From an uncultured Pseudomonadales bacterium (GTDB taxonomy: Bacteria > Pseudomonadota > Gammaproteobacteria > Pseudomonadales > Pseudohongiellaceae), in contig CALKDE010000408.1 in assembly GCA_938082955.1 (NCBI GenBank), positions 1 to 5,446 on the forward strand: DNA of 5,446 nt, written 5' to 3'. The first letter of the stretch is position 1. Each line of letters opens with the position of its first letter. A program made the translations under genes and the position numbers. The notes under the pieces are model-generated. The model was not told the origin of the DNA. It was given only the letters and a program-made list of their open reading frames with translations, and ran no database searches. Shown here piece after piece: positions 1-5,446 of the stretch.

Positions 1-14
1 TTCAATAGGGAAAG

Positions 15-983
15 CTATTGTTGTTGCTTCTCAAGATGCCGGGCTGCTCGCAATATATTTTCTAAGCCGTAGTTTCCTTCATGGCAGGCAAATTCATAGA
101 GGGGTTCGCCTCCTTTAACCATTGGGAAAGACACTGTCCAAGGGCGCTCCCAAGTAGTGTCGTCGGTGACGGTAAATTCATATTGCAATCTATCGTCGGC
201 GATTCTTGTGTAACGTTCTTCCAAATGTAAATTGGAACCTGAGCGGCGAAAGTTAGATTTTGCAGAGAAGTTTGTCGTCTCAACAACAAGTGTTTCCCCA
301 ATCCAGTGCCCTCGAGAATCGCCATGCCATTGGGTAATATTTCTCGGAATGTGAGGGCGCCCATCGAGGGGAATAATGCGGACGTCATGCACCATCTCAG
401 TGAGTATCATTACTTCATTGGCAGTTTGAACTATTTGAATATTGTTATTGTAGGCTTGTGGGAGCATTCCTTGCGGCATGCCCCAGGTTAGGCAGCGCTC
501 ATTCAGACTACGATCAGTCCAACTGTCCGCGGAACCTCTGCTTTCACGAAGTTGTTGCGCGGCTGCAGCGCGCTCAACGGCAGCTTGTGTGTAGGCTGGA
601 ATGCGTCCGTTCGGAGGGTCGACCACTAGAGACGTTTGTCCGGTTGCTAGAACAGTTGAGCCATAGTCCAAGTCTTGCGGATCATGCACCGTTATTCCAG
701 CGCGGCGGGCATCCAATGGTTTGCCATCCTCTCGAGCAGCGCTTGCCTTTTCGTAAGCAATTATTTCTTCCGCTGTGAGAAAAGCTTTGTCCGCGAAACG
801 TTCAGGCCTTTCTAAGGGTGTAATGGTGCGTCGATCCCAGACCCCTTGAATATCCGGATGTCCCCAGGGAGTTTTATCTGCTGTAAAGACACGGCTGCCG
901 GCAGCTTGTGTCCAGCCTAGCTGGGGAGTGAAAACCAGGAGCACAAGAGTGGTAACAAGGAGATTCGAACGTTGTTCCAGCAT
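15..983 (-). CDS. Secreted protein of unknown function, WGxPDIQGVW-type family
   Basis: This is a complete 322-residue protein of unknown function. Residues 1-27 look like a Sec signal peptide: a short polar start with an Arg, a hydrophobic core (LLVTTLVLLVF) and a likely cut near TQA/AG, so the mature protein should be periplasmic or exported. Conserved-looking blocks are TPWGHPDIQGVWD (38-50), SLVVDPPNGRIPAYT (118-132), ERCLTWG (162-168), YNNNIQIVQ (178-186), a His/Asp-rich stretch from EMVHD to RPHIP (196-213), GDSRGHWIGETLVVETTNF (221-239) and YEFACHEGNYGL (296-307). I recall this pattern from a widespread bacterial family with no assigned activity. C164 and C300 appear to be the only cysteines and could form a disulfide. 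Alternating polar and hydrophobic segments suggest a beta-rich fold. The start follows a weak TGAGA Shine-Dalgarno. It lies 44 bases behind tetR on the same strand, so co-transcription is likely. A role linked to the copper oxygenase is only inferred from position. Confidence 0.88.
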   Translation of the reverse strand: MLEQRSNLLVTTLVLLVFTPQLGWTQAAGSRVFTADKTPWGHPDIQGVWDRRTITPLERPERFADKAFLTAEEIIAYEKASAAREDGKPLDARRAGITVHDPQDLDYGSTVLATGQTSLVVDPPNGRIPAYTQAAVERAAAAQQLRESRGSADSWTDRSLNERCLTWGMPQGMLPQAYNNNIQIVQTANEVMILTEMVHDVRIIPLDGRPHIPRNITQWHGDSRGHWIGETLVVETTNFSAKSNFRRSGSNLHLEERYTRIADDRLQYEFTVTDDTTWERPWTVSFPMVKGGEPLYEFACHEGNYGLENILRAARHLEKQQQ

Positions 984-1027
984 AATTTATCTCAGCTCAA
1001 ATTTATTACTGCATTCAAACCTGTTTC

Positions 1028-1654
1028 TCAACTAGGTTTGGTTTTTGGTTTGCGGTACTTTGCATTCGCCATTTCGATAAGGGCGTCATGGACCTCATCA
1101 ACCTCAACGTCCCACTTATGGATTTCGTCTCGTAGTAGTCTAGACCCTCTGAGCATTAACATAATTGCCAATACTTCTGCACGCGGTGTCTGGGGCTGGT
1201 GATCTGCGAGCAGCTTCTCCACTACATTAATGTACTTATTAGAGATCTCATTCTGTAGTTCCTCCATTATCGGTTCGACCTGAGACATCGCGTACAATTG
1301 TGGGAGCAATTTCCCCGAATGAAGTGCTGAACCAGGAGCATCTTCTAAAACCAGCCGCATGAAACCCTGGAGAGTCGGCGGTCTGTCTTTGGGAGTCATC
1401 GTCTCCCAAACTTTATCGTACTGATCAAGAATATAGCTGTTCAATGCACGCAGCATGTCAGCCCAGGTGCTGAAATGGTATTGCAGCGCACCCAGTGTTA
1501 TGCCGCTGGCACGCGCCAGAGATCGCATTGACAGCTTGGCGTAGCCTTCTGATGCTATGATCTCGACCGCTTGTAGGAGAATTTGTTGCTTTCGATCGGA
1601 ACCAGCTGACTGTTTCTCAGTGTCTGATTGTTGCTGTTCTATTTCATTTGACAT
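1028..1654 (-). CDS. TetR/AcrR-family transcriptional repressor
   Basis: This is a 208-residue DNA-binding regulator of typical TetR length. Residues 1-20 form a polar, Gln/Ser-rich tail. Residues 21-67 are the TetR N-terminal helix-turn-helix domain: helix 1 is around RKQQILLQAVEIIASEG, followed by SMRSLARASGITLGALQYHF, where TLGALQYHF (53-61) is the recognition helix and the YHF ending is typical of the family. The C-terminal part (about 75-200) is helical and should hold the ligand pocket and dimer interface. It is too divergent for me to name the ligand. The tail ends in a basic RKPKTKPS. ATG at 1654 is the first in-frame start after an in-frame TGA at 1661-1663, but it has no good Shine-Dalgarno. 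The start codon lies inside a palindrome-like site, and a second copy sits 32 bases upstream, so autorepression is likely. Its position next to two oxygenase genes suggests it senses their substrate or an intermediate. Confidence 0.95.
   Translation of the reverse strand: MSNEIEQQQSDTEKQSAGSDRKQQILLQAVEIIASEGYAKLSMRSLARASGITLGALQYHFSTWADMLRALNSYILDQYDKVWETMTPKDRPPTLQGFMRLVLEDAPGSALHSGKLLPQLYAMSQVEPIMEELQNEISNKYINVVEKLLADHQPQTPRAEVLAIMLMLRGSRLLRDEIHKWDVEVDEVHDALIEMANAKYRKPKTKPS
1641..1654. promoter_or_regulatory. Third operator-like copy ending on the tetR start codon
   Basis: On the minus strand these bases read ATGTCAAATGAAAT and match the 1673-1686 site at 13 of 14 positions. They encode the first codons of tetR (Met-Ser-Asn-Glu plus two bases). 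The centre is 32 bases from the centre of the upstream site, close to three helical turns, so two dimers could sit on the same face of the DNA. The match could be chance, because the stretch is also coding. Confidence 0.45.
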
Positions 1655-1672
1655 GTTTTTTCATTGTTTGAG

Positions 1673-1686
1673 ATGTCAAATGACAT
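1673..1686. promoter_or_regulatory. Probable TetR operator upstream of tetR (ATGTCA-AA-TGACAT)
   Basis: This has two perfect six-base arms, ATGTCA and TGACAT, around a central AA. It differs from the core at 3157-3170 only in the first central base. It lies 19-32 bases upstream of the tetR start, where a bound repressor would block transcription of its own gene. It also continues into GCTGC on the right, as the 3143 half-site does. Confidence 0.68.
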
Positions 1687-1719
1687 GCTGCAAAAAGCGT
1701 TTTCTTGGTTTTCCGTTTT

Positions 1720-3117
1720 TTAGGGCCCTGACTGTGGTCCGCACAGCTGGCTAATATTTTTCGTATCCCAGCCAGTCTGCTGGCCCCGGTAATATTGTTC
1801 CGCGCTTCGAGCCTGGGCAAGTAGGGATTCGGGGATTGCATCTCCCACGACGATTCCCTGCGGCTCTGGCTTGGTGAAGTAATAGCGGGCGTTCATCATT
1901 TCATCTGATGATTTAGGTCCCCAACGAACTTCAGCTGTAGGGTCAGGATTCGCTAGATTTTCAGCGGAATTGTCAAACCACCAGGTCACATGCATTTTTG
2001 CTCCCGCTGGAAGTAATCTCGGCTCATGGTACTCATAGTGAAATTGCCAGTTGAAGTCATAGTCGGGCACCCACAACAGAGTTTCCAGCTCATCTACACC
2101 GGGCAGTTCCAGTTCAAGCTTTACCGCCTTGCCGCGATAGTGAGAATGAGGGGCCAGCGCAAGCAGCAGAATGTCTTCCTCGATCATGTGCTCATGTGTA
2201 GCCATGTAGTTGGGATCGCCTGGTGGAATCACAATGTCCGTGTTCATTGGAATCGTGTTTTGAACCACGTAATCGATTACATCACCTGGCTTATAGAAGA
2301 GGAAACCACCAACGGTGTTATCGTCCACGGCAGTGCCAGGGCCTGACTGCTTGGCATAGTGCATATTAAGGGTAATAAATGGATCCGCGGGCACAAGAAA
2401 GCCCCATCCATCGGGATAGACTTGAGGGCCTCGACCAGGCACGGCTACTCCCAGATAGTTGGAAGTCCCGTGGTGCATTGTGGAGCTGTCGGGCCGAATC
2501 TCTGATGCTTGAGCCCATTGATGCTTGCTCAAATCACCCCCGGTACGGTGCATGAGTATCGTGGGTTGCCAATCGGATGCTTCCTCGCATACCTGCACCG
2601 GGTCAGCAAAGGCAACTGTCGCATCGGGCACTCCCATCCACCACATGGAACCGTCCGGTGCCAGCGTAGGCTCATTCGCCGGTGCGCTAAGAGCGAGTTC
2701 ATCTGCAGTCGGCTGATCCTTGGCATCACCTTCCAGCGCACCCGCCTCAACCCAGCTGATTAGAAGCTGCTTGTCTTCATCAGAGATGTAACGCTCGTTC
2801 TTGAATGTTCCCTGGTGCTGTTGGTGTGCGCCCCAAGGAGGCATAGATCCGTCTTTAAGTCGCAGGGCTATCAATGGTGCCCAAATTTTTGCTTCCTCAA
2901 AACTCAGGACAGAAAACGGTGCTTGCACCCCGCCCAGATTAGGACCTTCTGGTCGGTGGCATTCGGCACAGTTACGACTTAATGCATCAAGGGCTTCTCC
3001 GTAATAAGTCGGTTCATCGGAGGGCTGCGCCAAAGCCCCTGTTGAAGCACTGAGCAGGGCTGCCATCGACAAGGATTTTTTAGTAATCAAATAGAGGTGC
3101 TTATATTGCTTACCCAT
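1720..3117 (-). CDS. Haem c / type 2 copper monooxygenase fusion (PHM/DBM-like)
   Basis: This 465-residue protein is predicted to hydroxylate an organic substrate in the periplasm using O2, copper and electrons passed through a c-type haem. Residues 1-30 are a signal peptide ending ALA/Q. A small cytochrome c-like domain follows, with the haem-binding motif CAECH (C50, C53, H54) and a likely axial Met in SMPPW (M92). The rest resembles the peptidylglycine alpha-hydroxylating / dopamine beta-monooxygenase copper fold. All six expected copper-ligand positions can be proposed: H215 and H216 in TMHHGT and H253 in LNMHYAK for one copper, and H324 and H326 in APHSHYRGK plus M407 or M408 in DEMM for the other. 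The start has an AAGGAC Shine-Dalgarno seven bases upstream. It is the first gene of the leftward group and its promoter carries the best operator palindrome. The substrate cannot be told from sequence. Animal relatives use ascorbate; here the fused haem probably replaces it (inference). Confidence 0.88.
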   Translation of the reverse strand: MGKQYKHLYLITKKSLSMAALLSASTGALAQPSDEPTYYGEALDALSRNCAECHRPEGPNLGGVQAPFSVLSFEEAKIWAPLIALRLKDGSMPPWGAHQQHQGTFKNERYISDEDKQLLISWVEAGALEGDAKDQPTADELALSAPANEPTLAPDGSMWWMGVPDATVAFADPVQVCEEASDWQPTILMHRTGGDLSKHQWAQASEIRPDSSTMHHGTSNYLGVAVPGRGPQVYPDGWGFLVPADPFITLNMHYAKQSGPGTAVDDNTVGGFLFYKPGDVIDYVVQNTIPMNTDIVIPPGDPNYMATHEHMIEEDILLLALAPHSHYRGKAVKLELELPGVDELETLLWVPDYDFNWQFHYEYHEPRLLPAGAKMHVTWWFDNSAENLANPDPTAEVRWGPKSSDEMMNARYYFTKPEPQGIVVGDAIPESLLAQARSAEQYYRGQQTGWDTKNISQLCGPQSGP

Positions 3118-3123
3118 ACTGTT

Positions 3124-3129
3124 GTCCTT
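3124..3129 (-). promoter_or_regulatory. Ribosome binding site of the copper monooxygenase gene
   Basis: The minus strand reads AAGGAC, with AGGA ending seven bases before the ATG at 3117-3115. This is the best Shine-Dalgarno in the window and supports that start, which yields a complete signal peptide, over the internal Met at residue 18. Confidence 0.7.
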
Positions 3130-3142
3130 ACGTTGACCTGGC

Positions 3143-3174
3143 TGACATGCTGCGGCATGTCATATGACATGTCA
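3143..3174. promoter_or_regulatory. Compound operator: overlapping TGACAT/ATGTCA palindromes (core 3157-3170)
   Basis: The core ATGTCATATGACAT (3157-3170) is a perfect palindrome, extended to 16 bases by C3156 and G3171. The same left arm also pairs with TGACATGC at 3143-3150, giving perfect 8-base arms around TGCG. The right arm is part of TGACATGTCA (3165-3174), itself a perfect palindrome. Four half-sites are thus packed into 32 bases. The core recurs with a changed centre upstream of tetR, and TGACATGCTGC is shared exactly between the two regions (3143-3153 and 1681-1691). The site overlaps the likely -35 and spacer of the copper-enzyme promoter, as expected for a repressor site. Assigning it to the local TetR protein is inference. 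Confidence 0.72.
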
Positions 3175-3175
3175 A
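3147..3175 (-). promoter_or_regulatory. Likely promoter of the copper monooxygenase gene
   Basis: On the minus strand TTGACA (3175-3170) is a perfect -35 hexamer. Seventeen bases downstream lies CAGCAT (3152-3147), which matches the -10 consensus at three positions including the conserved second A and last T. Transcription would start near 3140, about 23 bases before the start codon. The operator core fills the spacer and touches the -35. Caution: TTGACA partly arises from the operator half-site itself. Confidence 0.45.
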
Positions 3176-3297
3176 GTTTCTGGGAGTTTAGTGCCAGGTT
3201 TGGGTGGATCGATCGACGTTCATGGTATTGCCGTCGGTGCTGGTTTCTTGTTCGTGAACTCCAGATACGGTCGCGTCGGCTGAACTGCAGGCAGCGT

Positions 3298-3321
3298 GTT
3301 GTTGGCATTTAAGCCAACAAC
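3298..3321. repeat. Perfect inverted repeat, 9-base arms with 6-base loop
   Basis: GTTGTTGGC (3298-3306) and GCCAACAAC (3313-3321) are exact reverse complements around ATTTAA. It is the strongest hairpin I see in the intergenic region. No T-run follows on either strand, so it is a poor candidate for an intrinsic terminator. It could be an operator for a second regulator or a structured RNA element. Its sequence is unrelated to the TGACAT sites. Confidence 0.6.
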
Positions 3322-3456
3322 TAAATCAGGCAGAGCGACAGAACAATAAAAATCTTAAAATACGCTCTACAAACAATCGGGTTCTTGTTGCTTATTCCGG
3401 CGTCAGCCATAGCCACAGTTCGCTTTGAGAATCGTAGCGCTGATAGCCTGTGTATG

Positions 3457-3484
3457 TTGTTTCCTTGTGGCGCTTCGTTATAAT
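3457..3484 (+). promoter_or_regulatory. Likely promoter of the BVMO-hydrolase gene
   Basis: TATAAT at 3479-3484 is a perfect -10 hexamer. TTGTTT at 3457-3462, sixteen bases upstream, is a weak -35 (TTG conserved). Transcription would begin near 3491, leaving an AT-rich leader of about 50 bases before the ATG at 3540. No TGACAT palindrome lies nearby, so control by the TetR protein is not evident at this promoter. Confidence 0.45.
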
Positions 3485-3539
3485 CTTTCAGGCCGCGGTG
3501 CATTACCGAAAAAGATTTAACAATAATTGAGTAACAAAA

Positions 3540-5446
3540 ATGAACAAACTTGGATCGAGTAATAAGCAGTATGATGTCATCGTTGTGGGGGCAGGCATGG
3601 CTGGCTTGTATCTACTTCACAAACTACGTGTAGCGGGTTTTTCCGCGATTGCCCTAGAAGCCGGGGATGATGTGGGTGGGACCTGGTACTGGAATCGTTA
3701 TCCGGGTGCACGCTGCGACATTGAGAGCTTAGACTACTCCTATAGCTTCGATCCGGAACTAGAGAAGCAATGGCAGTGGTCAGAACGTTATGCCACACAG
3801 CCGGAGATTCTGCGTTATCTGCAATTCGTCGCCGATCGCTATGACTTGCGGCGCGACATTCAATTCTCCACGCGAGTAGAACGAGCCGATTGGGACGAAG
3901 ACGCATCGCAGTGGAAAGTAACAACTGCCAACGGCGACTGTTTAACTAGCCAATTCTATGTCATGGCTACCGGTTGCCTGTCATTACCCAAAGAACCCGA
4001 TGTGCCTGGCGCCAATCGCTTCGGTGGCACAACGTATTCCACAAATGCCTGGCCCCACGATGGCGTCGACTTTACTGGCAAGCGCGTAGCGGTCATCGGT
4101 ACTGGGTCCTCAGGCATTCAATCAATTCCGCTTATCGCTAAAGAAGCGAGCCAGATTACGGTGTTTCAGAGAACGGCGAACTACGCCGCGCCCGCAAACA
4201 ACGGCCCAGTTCGCGAGGAACATCTACAAAAATTACAGGCCGATCGTGATACCTATCACGAAGAGGCGCGATGGTCGAGGGCGGGCGTTCCCCTGCCTAG
4301 GAGCGAAGAGCCTTTCTTCACAGTTGAGCCACAAGAACGCCAACGCAGATTGGAAAAAGGCTTTGCCCGTGGTGATTTATTAACGATAAACACTTTATTC
4401 ACTGACCTGGTATCTAATCAGGCTGCCAATGATTCAGTAGCAGAATTTTTCCGAGACAAAGTGCGGGCCAAAGTCACCGATCCACAAACTGCCGAAGATC
4501 TTTGCGCTAAAGATTTTCCACTGTTCACCAAACGCTTGTGCCTCGAAACGAACTACTTCGAAACGTTTAATCTGCCACACAGCAAACTCATCAACCTGCG
4601 TCACACGCCAATCGAGTCAATCACCGAAACAGGCATCGATACGACTGAAGAATCAATGGAGTTTGACTCCATTGTGTTTGCTACAGGTTTTGATGCTATG
4701 ACTGGCGCTATCGTTGCCGTAGACATTCGTGGTCGCCATGGCATTGAGCTAAAAGATGTTTGGGAAGATGGTCCAAAGACCTACCTGGGATTGAACGTCC
4801 ATGGCTTTCCTAATTTTTTTACTATCACAGGTCCTGGCAGTCCTTCGGTGTTATCAAATATGGTTGTCTCTATAGAGCAGCATGTGGATTGGATAACTGC
4901 CGCGTTTGAGCATTTACGCAACCAGGGTTTAAAAACTCTCGAAGCAACTGCTGCCGCCCAGGAAGGTTGGGCAACCCATGTTAATGACTTTGCCAACCTC
5001 ACCCTTTATCCAGTTGCTAACAGTTGGTATATGGGTGCAAACGTGCCGGGCAAACCCCGAGTCTTTCTTCCTTATATTGGTGGCGTCGATACGTATCGAC
5101 AAGCCTGCAATGAAGTGGTTGAACGAGACTACCTTGGGTTCGAACAATCAGGCCCTGCAGGTTTCCATTGCAATGAAGGTGTAATTCGTTACGTTAAGCC
5201 TGACGTGCAGATGGTGCTCGATCTTATAGCAAGCCTGGAGCAACCCCCATTAGAAACATTGCCTGTCGACCAAGCCCGTGCGGCTATGGATGCAAATGCA
5301 GCCACTCGCGCACCAGGCCCTGATGTAGGCGAAATTATCGATAGCAAACTGCCGGGTCCAGATGGGGAGCTAGACTATCGGCTCTATCGACCGGCAACTG
5401 CCGGTCCTCACCCTATCGTCGTTTATTACCATGGCGGTGGTTGGGT
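3540..5446 (+). CDS. Baeyer-Villiger monooxygenase fused to an HSL-type alpha/beta hydrolase (3' end cut by window)
   Basis: The frame is open for 635 codons to the window edge. Residues about 10-535 form a class B flavin monooxygenase that closely resembles phenylacetone monooxygenase (PAMO). It has the FAD motif GAGMAG (17-22) with acidic E40, the BVMO motif GGTWYWNRYPGARCD (46-60), ATG motifs (143-145, 381-383), the NADPH motif GTGSSG (187-192) with R211/T212, K331-R332 matching the PAMO lysine and catalytic arginine, GPGSPSVLSNM (431-441) and SWYMGANVPGKPR (496-508). In the second fingerprint, FGGTTYSTNAWP (161-172), serine 167 replaces the usual histidine. From about 550 the protein becomes the N-terminal cap and first strands of a hormone-sensitive-lipase-type hydrolase, with PPLETLPVDQARAAM (569-583), PGPDG (605-609) and the oxyanion motif HGGGW (631-635). 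Its catalytic Ser, Asp and His would lie beyond the window. No signal peptide is seen, so it is probably cytoplasmic. ATG 3540 is the first start after an in-frame TGA at 3528; its Shine-Dalgarno is weak (GAG, 3529-3531). Confidence 0.93.
   Translation, partial: MNKLGSSNKQYDVIVVGAGMAGLYLLHKLRVAGFSAIALEAGDDVGGTWYWNRYPGARCDIESLDYSYSFDPELEKQWQWSERYATQPEILRYLQFVADRYDLRRDIQFSTRVERADWDEDASQWKVTTANGDCLTSQFYVMATGCLSLPKEPDVPGANRFGGTTYSTNAWPHDGVDFTGKRVAVIGTGSSGIQSIPLIAKEASQITVFQRTANYAAPANNGPVREEHLQKLQADRDTYHEEARWSRAGVPLPRSEEPFFTVEPQERQRRLEKGFARGDLLTINTLFTDLVSNQAANDSVAEFFRDKVRAKVTDPQTAEDLCAKDFPLFTKRLCLETNYFETFNLPHSKLINLRHTPIESITETGIDTTEESMEFDSIVFATGFDAMTGAIVAVDIRGRHGIELKDVWEDGPKTYLGLNVHGFPNFFTITGPGSPSVLSNMVVSIEQHVDWITAAFEHLRNQGLKTLEATAAAQEGWATHVNDFANLTLYPVANSWYMGANVPGKPRVFLPYIGGVDTYRQACNEVVERDYLGFEQSGPAGFHCNEGVIRYVKPDVQMVLDLIASLEQPPLETLPVDQARAAMDANAATRAPGPDVGEIIDSKLPGPDGELDYRLYRPATAGPHPIVVYYHGGGW

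Larger units (their letters stand above)
3118..3539. other. Divergent intergenic control region
   Basis: These 422 bases separate the leftward copper-enzyme gene from the rightward BVMO-hydrolase gene. The left end (3124-3175) holds a Shine-Dalgarno, a likely promoter and clustered TGACAT half-sites. The middle has a strong inverted repeat at 3298-3321. The right end has a likely rightward promoter near 3457-3484 and an AT-rich leader. Short open frames on both strands lack good starts, ribosome sites or recognisable protein patterns, so I see no gene here. About 3180-3297 and 3325-3455 hold nothing I can name. Confidence 0.7.

Noticed and set aside
3..20. CAATAG / CTATTG inverted repeat at the stop codon of the leftmost gene, as a terminator
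   Set aside because: The six-base arms are AT-rich and the visible sequence shows no T-run on the minus strand. The window ends too soon to judge.
1674..1679. TTGACA on the minus strand as a -35 box for tetR
   Set aside because: A -10 at normal spacing would fall on the start codon, and the hexamer is explained by the operator half-site.
1644..1841. 65-residue minus-strand open frame overlapping the end of the copper-enzyme gene and the start of tetR
   Set aside because: It overlaps real coding sequence in another frame, and its translation shows no domain, signal or ribosome site.
3097..3312. 71-residue plus-strand open frame in the divergent region, with a hydrophobic start
   Set aside because: It begins inside the copper-enzyme gene, has no good ribosome site and runs through the operator cluster. 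Its hydrophobic start is a by-product of the opposite-strand signal-peptide region and promoter.
3224..3358. Open frame of about 44 codons on the minus strand that looks mildly protein-like
   Set aside because: It has no start codon in frame and no recognisable family, so a gene remnant cannot be supported.
3321..3503. 60-residue minus-strand open frame ending in a hydrophobic tail
   Set aside because: It runs antisense through the BVMO promoter, has no supporting ribosome site and resembles no family I know.
1..5446. CRISPR array, tRNA or rRNA gene, insertion sequence or phage attachment site
   Set aside because: No regularly spaced repeats, RNA-gene hallmarks, transposase motifs or terminal repeats were seen on either strand.

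Overview
The window has base composition close to balanced and four genes. It looks like an accessory catabolic locus of a Gram-negative bacterium. Two products carry Sec-type signal peptides, one of them ahead of a covalent c-type haem motif, so part of the system works in the periplasm. From memory of similar gene neighbourhoods I would guess a marine-type gammaproteobacterium, but no marker gene here proves that.

Layout. Three genes lie on the minus strand and read leftward: a haem c / type 2 copper monooxygenase fusion (3117 to 1720), a TetR-family repressor (1654 to 1028) and a secreted protein of an uncharacterised family (983 to 15). The gaps are 65 and 44 bases, and I see no convincing terminator in either. 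A 422-base non-coding region (3118-3539) separates them from a divergent plus-strand gene that starts at 3540 and runs off the right edge. Its product is a PAMO-like Baeyer-Villiger monooxygenase (BVMO) joined in frame to the start of a hormone-sensitive-lipase (HSL) type alpha/beta hydrolase. The hydrolase is cut by the window edge just after its HGGGW oxyanion-hole motif.

How the parts may work together. The copper enzyme has all six expected copper-ligand positions of the PHM/DBM family plus a CxxCH haem site, so it probably hydroxylates an organic substrate in the periplasm with electrons delivered through haem. If the alcohol is oxidised to a ketone, the BVMO half can insert oxygen to give an ester or lactone, and the fused hydrolase can cleave it. 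This order is inferred and the substrate is unknown.

Regulation. A 14-base palindrome, ATGTCA-NN-TGACAT, is perfect at 3157-3170 inside the likely promoter of the copper-enzyme gene. It is near-perfect at 1673-1686 upstream of tetR, and a third copy with one changed arm base (1641-1654) ends on the tetR start codon. I read these as operators of the local TetR protein, giving autoregulation and control of the copper-enzyme transcript. The BVMO gene seems to have its own promoter near 3457-3484, where I see no copy of the palindrome.

The most notable points are the BVMO-hydrolase fusion, the serine in place of the fingerprint histidine in that BVMO, the haem-copper monooxygenase fusion, and the shared operator set.
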